Made by a program: the position numbers and the translations under genes. DNA of 64,000 nucleotides from contig NZ_SNTZ01000001.1 of assembly GCF_004916895.1 (NCBI RefSeq), positions 280,263 to 344,262 of the forward strand, written 5' to 3'. This DNA comes from Flagellimonas alvinocaridis (lineage in GTDB: Bacteria; Bacteroidota; Bacteroidia; Flavobacteriales; Flavobacteriaceae). Below the pieces are notes generated by a model, which saw only the letters and a program-made list of their open reading frames with translations, was not told the DNA's origin and searched no databases. Shown one piece after another: positions 24,044 to 34,400 of this stretch. Positions within the stretch are counted from its first letter, which is position 1, and each line of letters starts with the position of its first letter.

Positions 24044-25633
24044 TTATTTGGTTTTAAAGGATGTTATTTGGGACCAGTCGCTCCAATTCAGGTTTTGGTC
24101 CCGGTATCTTACTCGCCAAAAATACGTGGTATTTGGTTTTAGACGCCTGGTCTTTTCATCCGTAAGATCATCATCTTTTTGTCTGTTTTCCTTATAGTAC
24201 CAGTTTTCATGCTGCTTCCAGCTCTCAAAGGCCAACTTTTCGAAGTCCTTGGCTTCTGAAACCTGCCAATGCGATGCCGCATGGAATGTTCCCTGATGGC
24301 TACTTTCAAACGCTCCGGCTTTAAGTGTGGTCCCTTCAATACTTACCACTTCATCTTCTTTTGGGGTCAAAGGCATGGGTGCAGCTGGCTTCCGTTCCTT
24401 TCTCCAGATGGTAATGCTATCGCGAAGCTCATTATTCCTAAAATCTTCTTCATTTCCCCTACTGATGCGTTTAATGGTAAATCTGGGGTCTTCCCGGTCA
24501 CCATCCACTTCAACCATTACAAATCCGTATTCGTCCTGGGTCACGGTAAACTCATCATAATCCCTACCTTCAAACTCGCCCCAGTTGTCTATGGCTCCAC
24601 CTGCCGATGCCACATTGACCCACAAATGCTTATGGTTGCGGGACTGTCCCCGGGAATAGCCGTGTGTATGTCCAAAAAAGTGGATGCTGGGTTTTCCGGT
24701 CTTGGTGGAAAACGCTTCCAACATCTTCACCACTTTTCCGGTTGATTCTTCCTCTCCGGGAATCCAAAGTTCCGATTTATGGGGATGGTGCAGTTGGGCA
24801 AAAACAAAGTCAATGGCATCATTTTTCTCGGTTTCGGTCAAGAGGTTTTCCAACCATTCATACTGCTCTCTCAAATCCCGATAGCCTTCATTGGAGTTCA
24901 ATCCAATGACCCGAGTATTGCCGTAGTCCTTATACCACCAATGTTCGGCATAGGCCGGTGTACCATTCTCAGGAAGACTAAAGTATTTGAAATAGAACAC
25001 TGAGTTCCGCTCATGGTTGCCCAGAACGGGATATACGGGAACCTGTGCAAAAAGTTTTTGGGCCGGATCAAAGAAGTGGTTCTTCCACTGGCTGTAATTG
25101 CTTCCTGTGGCCACCAAATCCCCGGGAATCATCACCAAGGCCAAATTTTCGGGCAACTTGCCTTCAAATTCCTGTTCCAAGTACTGTATCACCCCTTCAT
25201 TCACCATTTCGGAAAACTTGTTGGGGTTTTGACTATCATACTGCATATCGCTCATGGCCACAATGTTGAACGATTCTTGGTCGCTAGCAAAAGGCGGGGT
25301 CTTAAACTGGAAAATATCCGATTTCACCTTGCCCGTCTTTACCCGATAATAGTATTCGGTAAACCGTTGCAGACCGGTCAACTTTACCTCATGGATCCTC
25401 GTATCCGAAAAGTTGACATCATAGGCTATCCCTTGGGTCTTCTTGCCCAATTTTTCCGTGGTTCCCCATTCCACAATGCTCTCCTCACCGCTACTGGTCT
25501 CCCATTTGATGATGATGGAGTTGGGTTGCGCATCCTGTAGATAGGGCTGCACCAAAATTTGGGGCTGTTCCTGGGCCACGGCTAGGACCGTACCCGCAAA
25601 AAAATAGAATAAAAGTTGGTTGATTTTTTTCAT
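24044..25633 (-). CDS. Purple-acid-phosphatase-like metallophosphoesterase
   Basis: The 529-aa protein has a signal peptide (ending AVA-Q), an N-terminal fibronectin-III-like domain (about 25-110; I-V-E-W-G-T-T, Y-Y-Y-R-V-K-T) typical of purple acid phosphatases, the metallophosphoesterase motifs M-S-D-M-Q-Y, P-G-D-L-V, G-N-H-E-R and F-G-H-T-H-G-Y-S-R-G, and a C-terminal Fn3-like domain (Y-F-W-R-V-R-Y-R-D near 505). It hydrolyses phosphoesters outside the cytoplasm. Its start overlaps the stop of the PLP-enzyme gene by one base, so they are coupled. Confidence 0.85.
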   Translation of the reverse strand: MKKINQLLFYFFAGTVLAVAQEQPQILVQPYLQDAQPNSIIIKWETSSGEESIVEWGTTEKLGKKTQGIAYDVNFSDTRIHEVKLTGLQRFTEYYYRVKTGKVKSDIFQFKTPPFASDQESFNIVAMSDMQYDSQNPNKFSEMVNEGVIQYLEQEFEGKLPENLALVMIPGDLVATGSNYSQWKNHFFDPAQKLFAQVPVYPVLGNHERNSVFYFKYFSLPENGTPAYAEHWWYKDYGNTRVIGLNSNEGYRDLREQYEWLENLLTETEKNDAIDFVFAQLHHPHKSELWIPGEEESTGKVVKMLEAFSTKTGKPSIHFFGHTHGYSRGQSRNHKHLWVNVASAGGAIDNWGEFEGRDYDEFTVTQDEYGFVMVEVDGDREDPRFTIKRISRGNEEDFRNNELRDSITIWRKERKPAAPMPLTPKEDEVVSIEGTTLKAGAFESSHQGTFHAASHWQVSEAKDFEKLAFESWKQHENWYYKENRQKDDDLTDEKTRRLKPNTTYFWRVRYRDQNLNWSDWSQITSFKTK

Positions 25634-27003
25634 TAGACGATTGCGTTGGTTTTAAGAAAAGCTTCATTCAATATTTCCAAGGCTTTTTCCAATTCTTCTT
25701 GTGATATGGTCAATGGGGGTGACAATTGCAGAACGTTTCCTTTGGAAACCTTAAAGCTCAATCCCATTTTTAGACATTCGTACATGATCTCCTCGGCCTC
25801 CACAACGGCTTTTTCCTTGGTGGTCCTGTTGGTGACCAATTCTATACCCCAAAGTAGGCCCATGCCCCTTACATCCCCGATCAAGGAATATTTACGGTGC
25901 AATTTGTAGAGTGCATTTTTCAGAAAGGCTTCATGGGTCTTTACCTTGTCCAAAAGGTTCTCTTCTTCGATAATATCAAGAACCGTCAAGCCTGCCATGG
26001 CCCCCAATGGGCTTTTCTCGTGGGTGTAATGCCCCAAGGAGATATGCCCAAAAGTGTTGTATTCATCCCGGGTTACGATAGCAGCTTGGGGAATGATCCC
26101 TCCTCCCAATCCCTTGCCAAGACAAAGAATGTCAGGTTCAATACCATAGTGTTCAAAAGCGAACATTTTCCCGGTCCTTCCCAAGGCGATTGGGATTTCA
26201 TCCAAAATCAATAACACCCCATGCTTGGTACAGAGCTCCCGCGCCCCTTTCCAAAATTTTTCCGAAGGAATCTGCACATCGGTATTCCTGATGGTCTCCG
26301 CCAACAAGGCCCCTATCTGGTTGTCCTTGGAAAGGACATACTCCAAATACTCCAAAGCCTTATCCTCATTCCCCTCAAAAATGCCCCGATAGGTAATGGG
26401 GGGTGGAATGCGTTCCACACCGGGCATCAAAGGACCCATGTGCTCCCTAAAAACCGATTCGCCCCCTACGCTGATCGCATCCAGTGAAGCCCCATGGAAG
26501 GAATCCCAAAATGAAACCACCTTGTGCTTTCCCGTAACGGCCCGTGCCAATTTCAAGGCAATGCCAATGGCTGAGCTTCCGTTTGGGGTGAGCAACACCC
26601 TATTGAGTCCTTTTGGACAGACCGAGACCAACTTTTCAGCAAATTGTATGGCCACCTCATTGGTGTACCTTCGGGTAGAAAAGGTCAATCCTTGTAATTG
26701 TTCCGTCAACCGACCCACCAATTTGGGGTTGGAAAACCCAATTTGATGCACATTGTTTCCGTGGAAGTCGAGGTATTTTTTACCTGAAATGCTTTCAATA
26801 TATGAGCCTTCGCAGTTTTTCAACACATCCAAACAGGGTGTGGACATGGACTGATGCAAAAAGTACTTGGCGTCCTTTTCCAATAGTTCCTTGGTTTGTT
26901 CGTTCACATCGCCTTCTACCCACTTCCCTCTCGCGGAGGTTAGGTTGATGTCTCCTTCCACAACATATTCCCCGCTGTGCTTATCTTGCTTTGTATGGTC
27001 CAT
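25633..27003 (-). CDS. Class III PLP enzyme, PbfA-like (hydroxy-AEP lyase family)
   Basis: The ATG at 27001-27003 (M-D-H-T-K-Q-D-K-H) gives 456 aa; earlier ATGs would lie deep in the upstream gene. It shows class III aminotransferase features: G-S-S-A-I-G-I-A-L-K-L-A-R, F-W-D-S-F-H-G, L-I-L-D-E-I-P-I-A-L-G-R-T-G and the PLP lysine in L-G-K-G-L-G-G-G. The opening G-D-I-N-L-T-S-A-R and F-L-H-Q-S-M-S-T-P-C-L-D-V-L resemble (R)-1-hydroxy-2-aminoethylphosphonate ammonia-lyase (PbfA), which yields phosphonoacetaldehyde. That subfamily call is from memory of the motif and fits the HAD hydrolase at 35512; another amine or amino-acid substrate is possible. It has no signal peptide, unlike its neighbours. 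Confidence 0.65.
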   Translation of the reverse strand: MDHTKQDKHSGEYVVEGDINLTSARGKWVEGDVNEQTKELLEKDAKYFLHQSMSTPCLDVLKNCEGSYIESISGKKYLDFHGNNVHQIGFSNPKLVGRLTEQLQGLTFSTRRYTNEVAIQFAEKLVSVCPKGLNRVLLTPNGSSAIGIALKLARAVTGKHKVVSFWDSFHGASLDAISVGGESVFREHMGPLMPGVERIPPPITYRGIFEGNEDKALEYLEYVLSKDNQIGALLAETIRNTDVQIPSEKFWKGARELCTKHGVLLILDEIPIALGRTGKMFAFEHYGIEPDILCLGKGLGGGIIPQAAIVTRDEYNTFGHISLGHYTHEKSPLGAMAGLTVLDIIEEENLLDKVKTHEAFLKNALYKLHRKYSLIGDVRGMGLLWGIELVTNRTTKEKAVVEAEEIMYECLKMGLSFKVSKGNVLQLSPPLTISQEELEKALEILNEAFLKTNAIV

Positions 27004-28252
27004 ATTTTGCTCGTATTTTACGTTCTTCGGATGTATCGTCCAGTACATAAATATCGTACATGTTTCCGTTATCGTACACCCGAACCACAATGTGTCCTTC
27101 CTGACTCTTATATTGATCTACTCTGCCTCCTATGACATCCTTGGTACCCTGAAGCATAATGGTGGAGAAAATATCCCTCTCTCCAGGGTAAAGTCGTTTT
27201 GAGGTGATTCTTCGCAGTACCTCCTCCCCCGGATGGTCCGCCGTCCAGTTTTGTTGGATCCAAACCCGCGGCCTAATGGTACGAACATAATAGGGGTTCT
27301 GGGAATCCCGGTTGCCATGATGATTCAACGTGGCCACATCCACCGGGCCAATGACGGGCGCCACATGCGATTCAAGGGCGTTGATATCCGTTTGCCCAAA
27401 CCCATCGATTCCCGCAATATCCCCTCCGGCAAAATAGTTGAATTTCCCATAATCTATCCTGATGCAATTGCTCAAAGGGTTTTCGCCGGGGTACTCACCT
27501 ACTTTAAAAAGAGAATGGGTTTTAGTATCCTCTCCAGTCCAGATCACCCCATTGGAGGCAATGTTCCGAACGAAAAAATCAGGATAATCCTTTGGATTAT
27601 GTTTCAAAACGATTTGGTTCACGGCTCCCACTTTCAAGGCTTCATTTTCCAATCCGTTTTCTTTGGATTGATAGGCAATAAACTTCCAGTATTCCTTCAA
27701 GGTTGGAACCAGGCCGTATGTATCCTTGGAGAAACGTTCCCTGGATTGCACCTTGGCATCCTTTAAATCCAAGGGGAAATCAAATCCGCGATCAATCAGT
27801 TTTTTGATGGGCAACAACGAACCCACCTCCATAATCCCAGTCAACTGATACCCTCCAGATGCCTTTCTTCGCAGGGAGTCCACCTCACCAAAGTGATCAT
27901 CGTGGTAATGGGTGATCAAGGCATAATCCAACTGCCCATTTTGGTTTTTGGGTATGAATTGATCTATGTAATCCACAATCCATTCAGGGGCAGTTTTTGA
28001 CCGGTTGGGAACCAACTTGGCATTTCTACTTGATGTGGTCCTTGGGTGGGTTTCGGACATATCGCCGGCGTCCACCAAGAATGTTGTCCCATCCGGAAAC
28101 ACCATGAAAGCGGCATCTCCCCTACCCGTGTTGATGTGGTGGATATCCAAAAAACCAGGCTTCCAATCAGGTAATTGCGTGTCCTGTCCATGTGAAATCC
28201 AAACAGACAGGGCAAACATCAAAAAACCCAATTTTTTAAGGTTGAGGAACAT
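26981..28252 (-). CDS. Secreted metallo-beta-lactamase-fold hydrolase
   Basis: The 423-aa protein has a signal peptide (ending SHG-Q) and the MBL motif T-H-Y-H-D-D-H-F-G near residue 115, with further ligands in V-D-A-G-D and N-H-H-G-N (about residue 312). The layout resembles ComEC-type or phosphorylcholine-type periplasmic MBL hydrolases. Substrate unknown, but its place between an alkaline-phosphatase-type enzyme and a PbfA-like enzyme suggests a phospho- or phosphonate ester. The next gene starts inside its last 23 nt. Confidence 0.75.
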   Translation of the reverse strand: MFLNLKKLGFLMFALSVWISHGQDTQLPDWKPGFLDIHHINTGRGDAAFMVFPDGTTFLVDAGDMSETHPRTTSSRNAKLVPNRSKTAPEWIVDYIDQFIPKNQNGQLDYALITHYHDDHFGEVDSLRRKASGGYQLTGIMEVGSLLPIKKLIDRGFDFPLDLKDAKVQSRERFSKDTYGLVPTLKEYWKFIAYQSKENGLENEALKVGAVNQIVLKHNPKDYPDFFVRNIASNGVIWTGEDTKTHSLFKVGEYPGENPLSNCIRIDYGKFNYFAGGDIAGIDGFGQTDINALESHVAPVIGPVDVATLNHHGNRDSQNPYYVRTIRPRVWIQQNWTADHPGEEVLRRITSKRLYPGERDIFSTIMLQGTKDVIGGRVDQYKSQEGHIVVRVYDNGNMYDIYVLDDTSEERKIRAKYGPYKAR

Positions 28253-28255
28253 CTA

Positions 28256-29917
28256 TTACTTGACTCTGTATAATTTATTTGCAGGCATAATCTGCTTGGG
28301 AACATCTTTCCCTTGATACTTTACATCCAAATGGTAGCCGCCACCGCCATTGAAGAACTCCACACGTACCTCATGACGTCCCTTGGCCAATTCCAAGGTT
28401 CCGCTACGTTCCATAACGCCATGGTCCCCATCGTTGTCCACTACCAATATCCCATCCACATAGAGTTTGCTACCATCATCACTATTGGTGAAGAAGCGAT
28501 ACTTTCCTTCCTCTTCGATTTCCAAATAGCTTATCAACACCAAGGCCACCTGATCTTGTTGAATGTCCGGACTCAAGGCCTGCTTATGGGAGAACTCCGT
28601 TACATACCCCTCCTTGACAGGTTTTAGGGTTGAGAAATCCGGAAGCTTTTCCATTTTTTCCCCATAGAATATCTGAAACTTTACGGGGTCCTCCTTGCTT
28701 TTTGGGACAATTCTAAAATTGGCCTCGGCCATGGTGCTTGCCATGGCTCCATTTTGAAAAACAGCAGCTTTCAACACCGCCGTTTCCTTCAGATAGAAGG
28801 TGTCTTGGTACACCGAGCTGTTGGCTGCCGTTGGCACCTCACCCCCCAACACATAGCGAATTTCCCCACTATTGTTCGGGTTTTGTATCACCACTGCTAC
28901 GGAATCGGCCTTGAAAACTCCGCCTGCCGGCTCATAATGGCCCGCATCGGGAAGAATCTTAGGTTGGGTAATCTGCTCTTTTCGCTTGTAGGTCAGTTTG
29001 GGTTTTTTATTTCCTATAAAAGCCCCTTTTACAGGTCTGCCAATCCATGCTTGTGGTGTTTGCAGTCCCATGGCGTAGGCCACCGTGGGGGCATTGTCGT
29101 ATTGGTATACGGTTTCTTCAATTTCATAGCCCTTCTTCACCCCGGCTCCGTACATGATGAAGGGAATAGTCATTTCGGCCAAACTCTCCCCACCATGTCC
29201 GTAACCCAATCCTCCATGATCCGCAGATACAATGAAAAGGGTCTTTTCAAACATCCCGGCATCTTTGGTGGCTTTTACGATCTCAGTGATCAAGGAATCC
29301 GCTTTTGCCACAGAAGTGTAGTACTCCGGACTGCCATGGCCCATACTGTGCCCAGCATGATCCACATGGTCCAGATGCACAAACGTAAACTTGGGCGTGT
29401 GTTCCTTGATGTAGGTTATTGCATCTGTGGTAGTCCCGTCTTCGTGGTCGCCATTGATATCAAAGTCAACATCGTCCTTTTCAAACAATCGTCCAAAACC
29501 GTCCCAATCGTAAATGGCACCCACATGGGCTTCTGGTTGTTGGTCCTTGAACAAAGTGAAAATGGTAGGGAAAGTACCGTTCTTGGTGGCCACGACCGGG
29601 GGCAATTGATGGTCAAATTTTTCCCATCCGTTGGAAGTGATCCCATGCTGCTCCGTATCGGCACCCATGATCATACTGGCCCAATTGGGACTGGAACTTG
29701 AAGGGAGGACCGACCTTGCTTGCATGGTTGCGGCTCCATTTTGAACCATGGAATCCAACATAGGAGTGCTGGCTTTTCGGATACCATCCGGACTCATCCC
29801 ATCCACTCCAATCACAACCACGTGATCTATGGCGAATTCTTTTTTATCCGTTTTGTCACAGGCAAAAACCAAGACGGTCAACAGAGCCAAACTAAGTACT
29901 TTTTTTATCATGATCAT
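28256..29917 (-). CDS. Alkaline-phosphatase-superfamily lipoprotein with PA14 domain
   Basis: From the ATG at 29915-29917 the 553-aa protein has a lipobox (V-F-A-C, Cys20). An alkaline phosphatase/phosphodiesterase domain follows (about 28-310: V-V-I-G-V-D-G-M-S, nucleophile loop S-S-S-S-P-N-W-A-S-M, H-L-D-H-V-D-H-A-G-H and S-A-D-H-G-G), then a short chitobiase/Fn3-like domain, then a C-terminal PA14 domain (about 425-550: S-D-D-G-S-K-L-Y-V-D-G-I, F-F-N-G-G-G-G). PA14 domains bind carbohydrates, so this surface enzyme may act on glycan-borne phosphate or phosphonate. It follows SusD and precedes the MBL gene by 3 nt. Confidence 0.82.
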   Translation of the reverse strand: MIMIKKVLSLALLTVLVFACDKTDKKEFAIDHVVVIGVDGMSPDGIRKASTPMLDSMVQNGAATMQARSVLPSSSSPNWASMIMGADTEQHGITSNGWEKFDHQLPPVVATKNGTFPTIFTLFKDQQPEAHVGAIYDWDGFGRLFEKDDVDFDINGDHEDGTTTDAITYIKEHTPKFTFVHLDHVDHAGHSMGHGSPEYYTSVAKADSLITEIVKATKDAGMFEKTLFIVSADHGGLGYGHGGESLAEMTIPFIMYGAGVKKGYEIEETVYQYDNAPTVAYAMGLQTPQAWIGRPVKGAFIGNKKPKLTYKRKEQITQPKILPDAGHYEPAGGVFKADSVAVVIQNPNNSGEIRYVLGGEVPTAANSSVYQDTFYLKETAVLKAAVFQNGAMASTMAEANFRIVPKSKEDPVKFQIFYGEKMEKLPDFSTLKPVKEGYVTEFSHKQALSPDIQQDQVALVLISYLEIEEEGKYRFFTNSDDGSKLYVDGILVVDNDGDHGVMERSGTLELAKGRHEVRVEFFNGGGGYHLDVKYQGKDVPKQIMPANKLYRVK

Positions 29918-29989
29918 AACTCTTAAATAGCAAAGGCTGCCCCGTTCAAAGGGCAACCGTTTGCTCGCTGAAATGAATGAATTCTTCTA

Positions 29990-31438
29990 CTAATACCGGG
30001 TTCCGGTTTCCCACCAGCCTTTGGTATTTATGTTGTCTCCCGCTCCGCCCATGGCACTTACGGCACCGTCATAATTGGCCTTGTTCAGGGTTTGTTCCGA
30101 TGAAGGATAAAGGAAACGAACGGGATACAATCCTCCGTTCAAATCGTCTTGACCTGTTTCCAATGCAGGCATGCCTGTTCTTCTGTAATCCATCCAACCT
30201 TGATAGTCCACATTCCAAAGGGCAATGGTCTTTTGGGTCAACAGAAGTTCCAAGGTGCCATCATATTGTACTTCGGATTCCAACAAATAGGCTTCAATGT
30301 CGGCATCATCAACACCCCAATAGGAAAGGCTTGCCCTAATACCTTCATTGTAATAGCTCTCCGCACTTCCAGTAATGATGCCTCTTTCGGCAGCTTCCGC
30401 CAAAATAAATTGTACTTCTGAGTTTTTCATGATGAAAGCTTCGGCTTGAGTGGCAGAAAAGTAAAACAACTCCACATCCAACCTGCTTGGACTAAACTCG
30501 TCATCATAGGCACGGGCATTGTCCTGGTTCAGGCCAATAGGGATACCTACCCAATCACCATCGCTGTTTCTATCGAACCAAATGTCCAAACGTGGGTCAT
30601 TAAAACGTTCAAAATAATCCAACAAGGTGGTGCACAAGCTTTTTTCATCAAAGCCTCCGATACGGCCAGTACTCTCGGGCCAAGAATCGGTGTTGGAAGT
30701 TCCGCTGTACACCAATGTAGCATTGTCCTCATTGGAATCGATATAGTTTCCTGCATTGACAATGGACTGCATGTCGGCAGAAACATCCCTACGTTTTGAA
30801 ATCCGCATTAAATAGCGCAGTCTCAATGAGTTTGCCAACCTTCTCCATTTGGTGGCATCCCCATTATAAATCACATCTCCTGAAGAACCTGCAATTGCCT
30901 CTCCTTTTGCCAGTGCAGCATCTGCGTCGGCCAAATCTTGCAACACCCCATTATATACGGTCTCTTGATCATCATATACTGGAGTAAATATTCCATCAGA
31001 CTTACCGGACATGGCTTCGGAGTAAGGAACATGTCCGTACAAGTCGGTCAGGTTGGCAAAACTAAGGGCCCTCATGGTAAGGGCTATCCCTTCATAGGTT
31101 GCATTTTGGGTGCCCTCTGCCCTGGATATTTCCAAAATATCGTTGATTTCCGGCAAGTAATTGTAGAAGAAATTCCACATGCCTTGATCTCCCCAATCAA
31201 ATTGGCTAAACCCAGGAAAGTTGTTCTTGGCCATCAATTGGGTAATGGTGTTTCCATCGCTGTAGCCCTCTTGTGTAAGTGTTCTGGTAATTTCCGAGGT
31301 CACGGTGGATACCAGTAAGTTGGCACTTACCTGCTCCGGGGCATTGGGGTTCATATTGATTTCTTCAAAGTTTTCGGTACAGGACACCATTAGGGTTCCC
31401 GCTAGAAATATTGACGCTATGATGTTTGATGTCTTCAT
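29990..31438 (-). CDS. SusD/RagB-like surface nutrient-binding lipoprotein
   Basis: The 482-aa protein has a lipobox (L-M-V-S-C, Cys20) and the SusD-like helical TPR scaffold: N-M-N-P-N-A-P-E-Q near the N-terminus, Y-G-H-V-P-Y-S-E-A and L-R-L-R-Y-L-M-R-I-S. It belongs to the SusD-2/RagB-like branch rather than the starch SusD. It forms the lid of the TonB-dependent SusC transporter encoded 20 nt upstream. With phosphatase-type enzymes and no glycoside hydrolases nearby, its ligand is likely a phosphorus-containing compound (inference). Confidence 0.88.
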   Translation of the reverse strand: MKTSNIIASIFLAGTLMVSCTENFEEINMNPNAPEQVSANLLVSTVTSEITRTLTQEGYSDGNTITQLMAKNNFPGFSQFDWGDQGMWNFFYNYLPEINDILEISRAEGTQNATYEGIALTMRALSFANLTDLYGHVPYSEAMSGKSDGIFTPVYDDQETVYNGVLQDLADADAALAKGEAIAGSSGDVIYNGDATKWRRLANSLRLRYLMRISKRRDVSADMQSIVNAGNYIDSNEDNATLVYSGTSNTDSWPESTGRIGGFDEKSLCTTLLDYFERFNDPRLDIWFDRNSDGDWVGIPIGLNQDNARAYDDEFSPSRLDVELFYFSATQAEAFIMKNSEVQFILAEAAERGIITGSAESYYNEGIRASLSYWGVDDADIEAYLLESEVQYDGTLELLLTQKTIALWNVDYQGWMDYRRTGMPALETGQDDLNGGLYPVRFLYPSSEQTLNKANYDGAVSAMGGAGDNINTKGWWETGTRY

Positions 31439-31458
31439 CTTTTTTTCGTCTTGACTAT

Positions 31459-34400
31459 TTAAAATTCTACATTAAGGTTCAGTCCAAAACTTCTGGTACT
31501 GGGCAGGGCCATGTCTTCTACACCGGGCACAATATTGCCTCCGGAGAAAGAAATGGTCTCAGGATCTACGTGGTCATTTTCTGTCCACAAAGCAAGGTTT
31601 CGGCCAACCAGTGAAATGGTAGCTGACCTAATTGGGGTTCTTTCCAACAATTTACTTGGGAAGGTATATCCCAACTTCACTTCACGAAGTTTCACATAGG
31701 TTGCATCGAACATTGAGCTTTGCTCATTGCCTCTGTTATACACATGGGAATAGTAGTTGGATGCAGCCACACTCTGCGTATTGGGCGTATAGCTTCCATT
31801 ACCATTATCAATTACACCTTGTGCAACGATACCAGTCTCACGTCCTGGCACTGTAAAATCCAACATCCCAGTTGTACCTCCAATGGCAACGGTCCTTGAG
31901 TGGTACACCCCACCTTGTCTCCAATCGAAAAGGAATCCGAACCTGAAGTTCTTATACTGGAAACTGTTTTGGAAACCTACCATGAAATCTGGATTGTAGT
32001 TTCCAAGATTGCGTAGTTCATTGCTTCGGATAGGCAAGCCTGAACCCTCATCAATGATCCACTGTCCATAGTAGGGGCTGCTCTTATCGGTTACCTGCTC
32101 AAATCCAGTCCCGTATAAATCTCCCATTCGCTCACCCACTTCGGCCACCACTTGCAGGTAGTTCTCTTTTACCAAATAGCTGGTAAGTCCATCGGTAAGT
32201 TCCTTTACTTCACCACGGTTGGCGGTAAAGTTGATATTGGTATCCCAGCTAAAGCTATCGGTCTTTACAGGAGTTGCGCTCAATGTAACCTCAATACCTT
32301 TATTCTCCACCTCACCGGCGTTGATGATCCTTGACCCATATCCTGAAGTGTTGGAGACTGGAAGGGAAAGAATCTGGTTATCGGTAACAGATTTGTAAGC
32401 AGCAACATCCAAGCCTAGACGACTTTGGAAGAATCGCAGATCGGCACCCACTTCAAAGGAGTTGGTTCTTTCCGGTTTTAGGTCTGCCAATTTCAATTCT
32501 GAAGGTGAATACGCCCTAGAGAATCCATTAAAGGTATTTCCAAATCCATAGGTGGCAGCCAAGTTGTAAGGATCGGTATCGTTCCCCACGGTGGCCCATC
32601 CTCCTCGGATTTTGGCAAAACTGATGGCTTTTGGCATCTCAAACATATCGGAAAGGATAAAACTCATTCCAACCGAAGGGTAGAAATAGCTATTGTTTCC
32701 ATCAGGCAAAGTGGACGACCAATCGTTACGGGCCGTTACATCCAAGAAGGCATAGTCCTTATAGGAAACGTTCGAAAAGGCATAGAGACTGTTCACCGTA
32801 AACTTGCTATCGTAATCGCTCTGTGTCAAAGGCTCGGCGGCATTACCAAAATTGTAGATGTCGGGAATGGACAATGAGTTGGCGCTTATGCGCTGATATC
32901 TGTTCTTTGCCGAACGATGGTTGGCCCCCATGGAGATCCCAAAGTCAAAATCCTCGTTCAACTCCTTGTTATAGGCCAAAAGAAAATCTGTGTTCTGCTC
33001 ATAAGCATAAATGTAGTCTTCACGATACTGCCCATTTGGGAATCGCTGGGTTGAAAAAGCCCTTTTACGCATATCCAGTTCATTGGAATAATCAAACCCG
33101 GAGCGCAACATAAAGCTCAAATCCTTGGTCAACTTCAAATCGGCCCGCAAGTTGGTAATCACACGGTCCTTGTTAAAGGCGTTTGTGTTTTCAAAAACCG
33201 TAAAGAACGGGTTGTCATGGTAGTTATAGTTGTAATTGTACTGTTGTACATTTTCCAAACCAGGCTGCCAGTAATCCCTTAGTCCGTTCATGTCTATATG
33301 ACGACCGAACCAGATCCATAGGTACATTACGTTTTCCGTTCCATAAGAGTTGTTGGGACGGTTCCTTGAATTGGAATTGACGTAGTTCATAGATCCCGTC
33401 ACCTTCAACCAATCAGTCAGGTTATAGGTTCCGTTCACTTGGTAGGAACGTCTTTTGAAGTTGGAGTTCGGAATAACGCTCTCGCTCTGCAAATCGGTGA
33501 AAGACACCCTGAAATTTCCATCCTCATTACCGCCGGTCAATGCAATGTTATTGCTCATGGTAAAGCCGGTTCTGAAGAAGTCATCAATATTACTTGAATG
33601 CGGTGAAAAAGGAGTCGCAATGATTTCATCCGCAAAAGTGCCATCAGGATTTCTAGGTCGTACATGCACATCCCCAGCACGCAATCCGCTAGTGGTTGGG
33701 CTATCGTGCTGTGGAATCAGTTGCCCATCCAAGGCAGGACCCCAGCTTTCATCCACATGGTCATTGATCCCTCCGGTCAAGGAACGGTTCTGACCTCCAT
33801 CATTAAAGGCAAACTGTCCACCAGATCCCTGTCCGTATCTGTTTTGATACTTAGGCAAGGTCAACAAGTCCTCAAAAGTGGTGTTATTGGTATATGAAAC
33901 CCCGATACCTCTTGCGCCTCTTCCTGATTTTGTAGTGATAAGGACAACCCCATTGGCTCCCCTTGAACCGTAAAGTGCGGTTGCATTGGGACCTTTCAAT
34001 ACGGTCATGGTCTCCACATCATCCGGGTTGATGTCCATGGCGCCATTACCGTAATCTACTTCCATGTTACCTTCGGAACCACGGCTGCTCACATTATTAT
34101 TAATAGGAATACCATCCACCACAAATAAAGGAGAGTTGGCATTGGGGCTAGGATTCAATGAATTTTCCCCACGGATGATGATCTGAGAGGACGATCCCAC
34201 ACCAGAATTCCCTCCAGTGACCTGAACCCCCGCCATTTTACCGGCAAGTGAGTTCACCACGTTGGTTTCCTTTGCTTCAGAAATCTCTTCCCCGGAAACT
34301 TTTTGAACGGCATAGGCCAATTTTTTGGTTTCCCTTTTGATACCCAAAGCCGTAACCACTACTTCATCCAATTGCTGTGAATCGGGTTGGAGCATAATGG

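Noticed and set aside
25013-25540. 175-codon plus-strand open frame opposite the purple-acid-phosphatase gene
   Set aside because: Shadow of a strongly supported gene on the other strand; no recognisable domain.
28754-29701. 315-codon plus-strand open frame opposite the PA14 phosphatase
   Set aside because: It is an antisense shadow of a gene with clear domains and has Cys/His-rich, low-quality composition.
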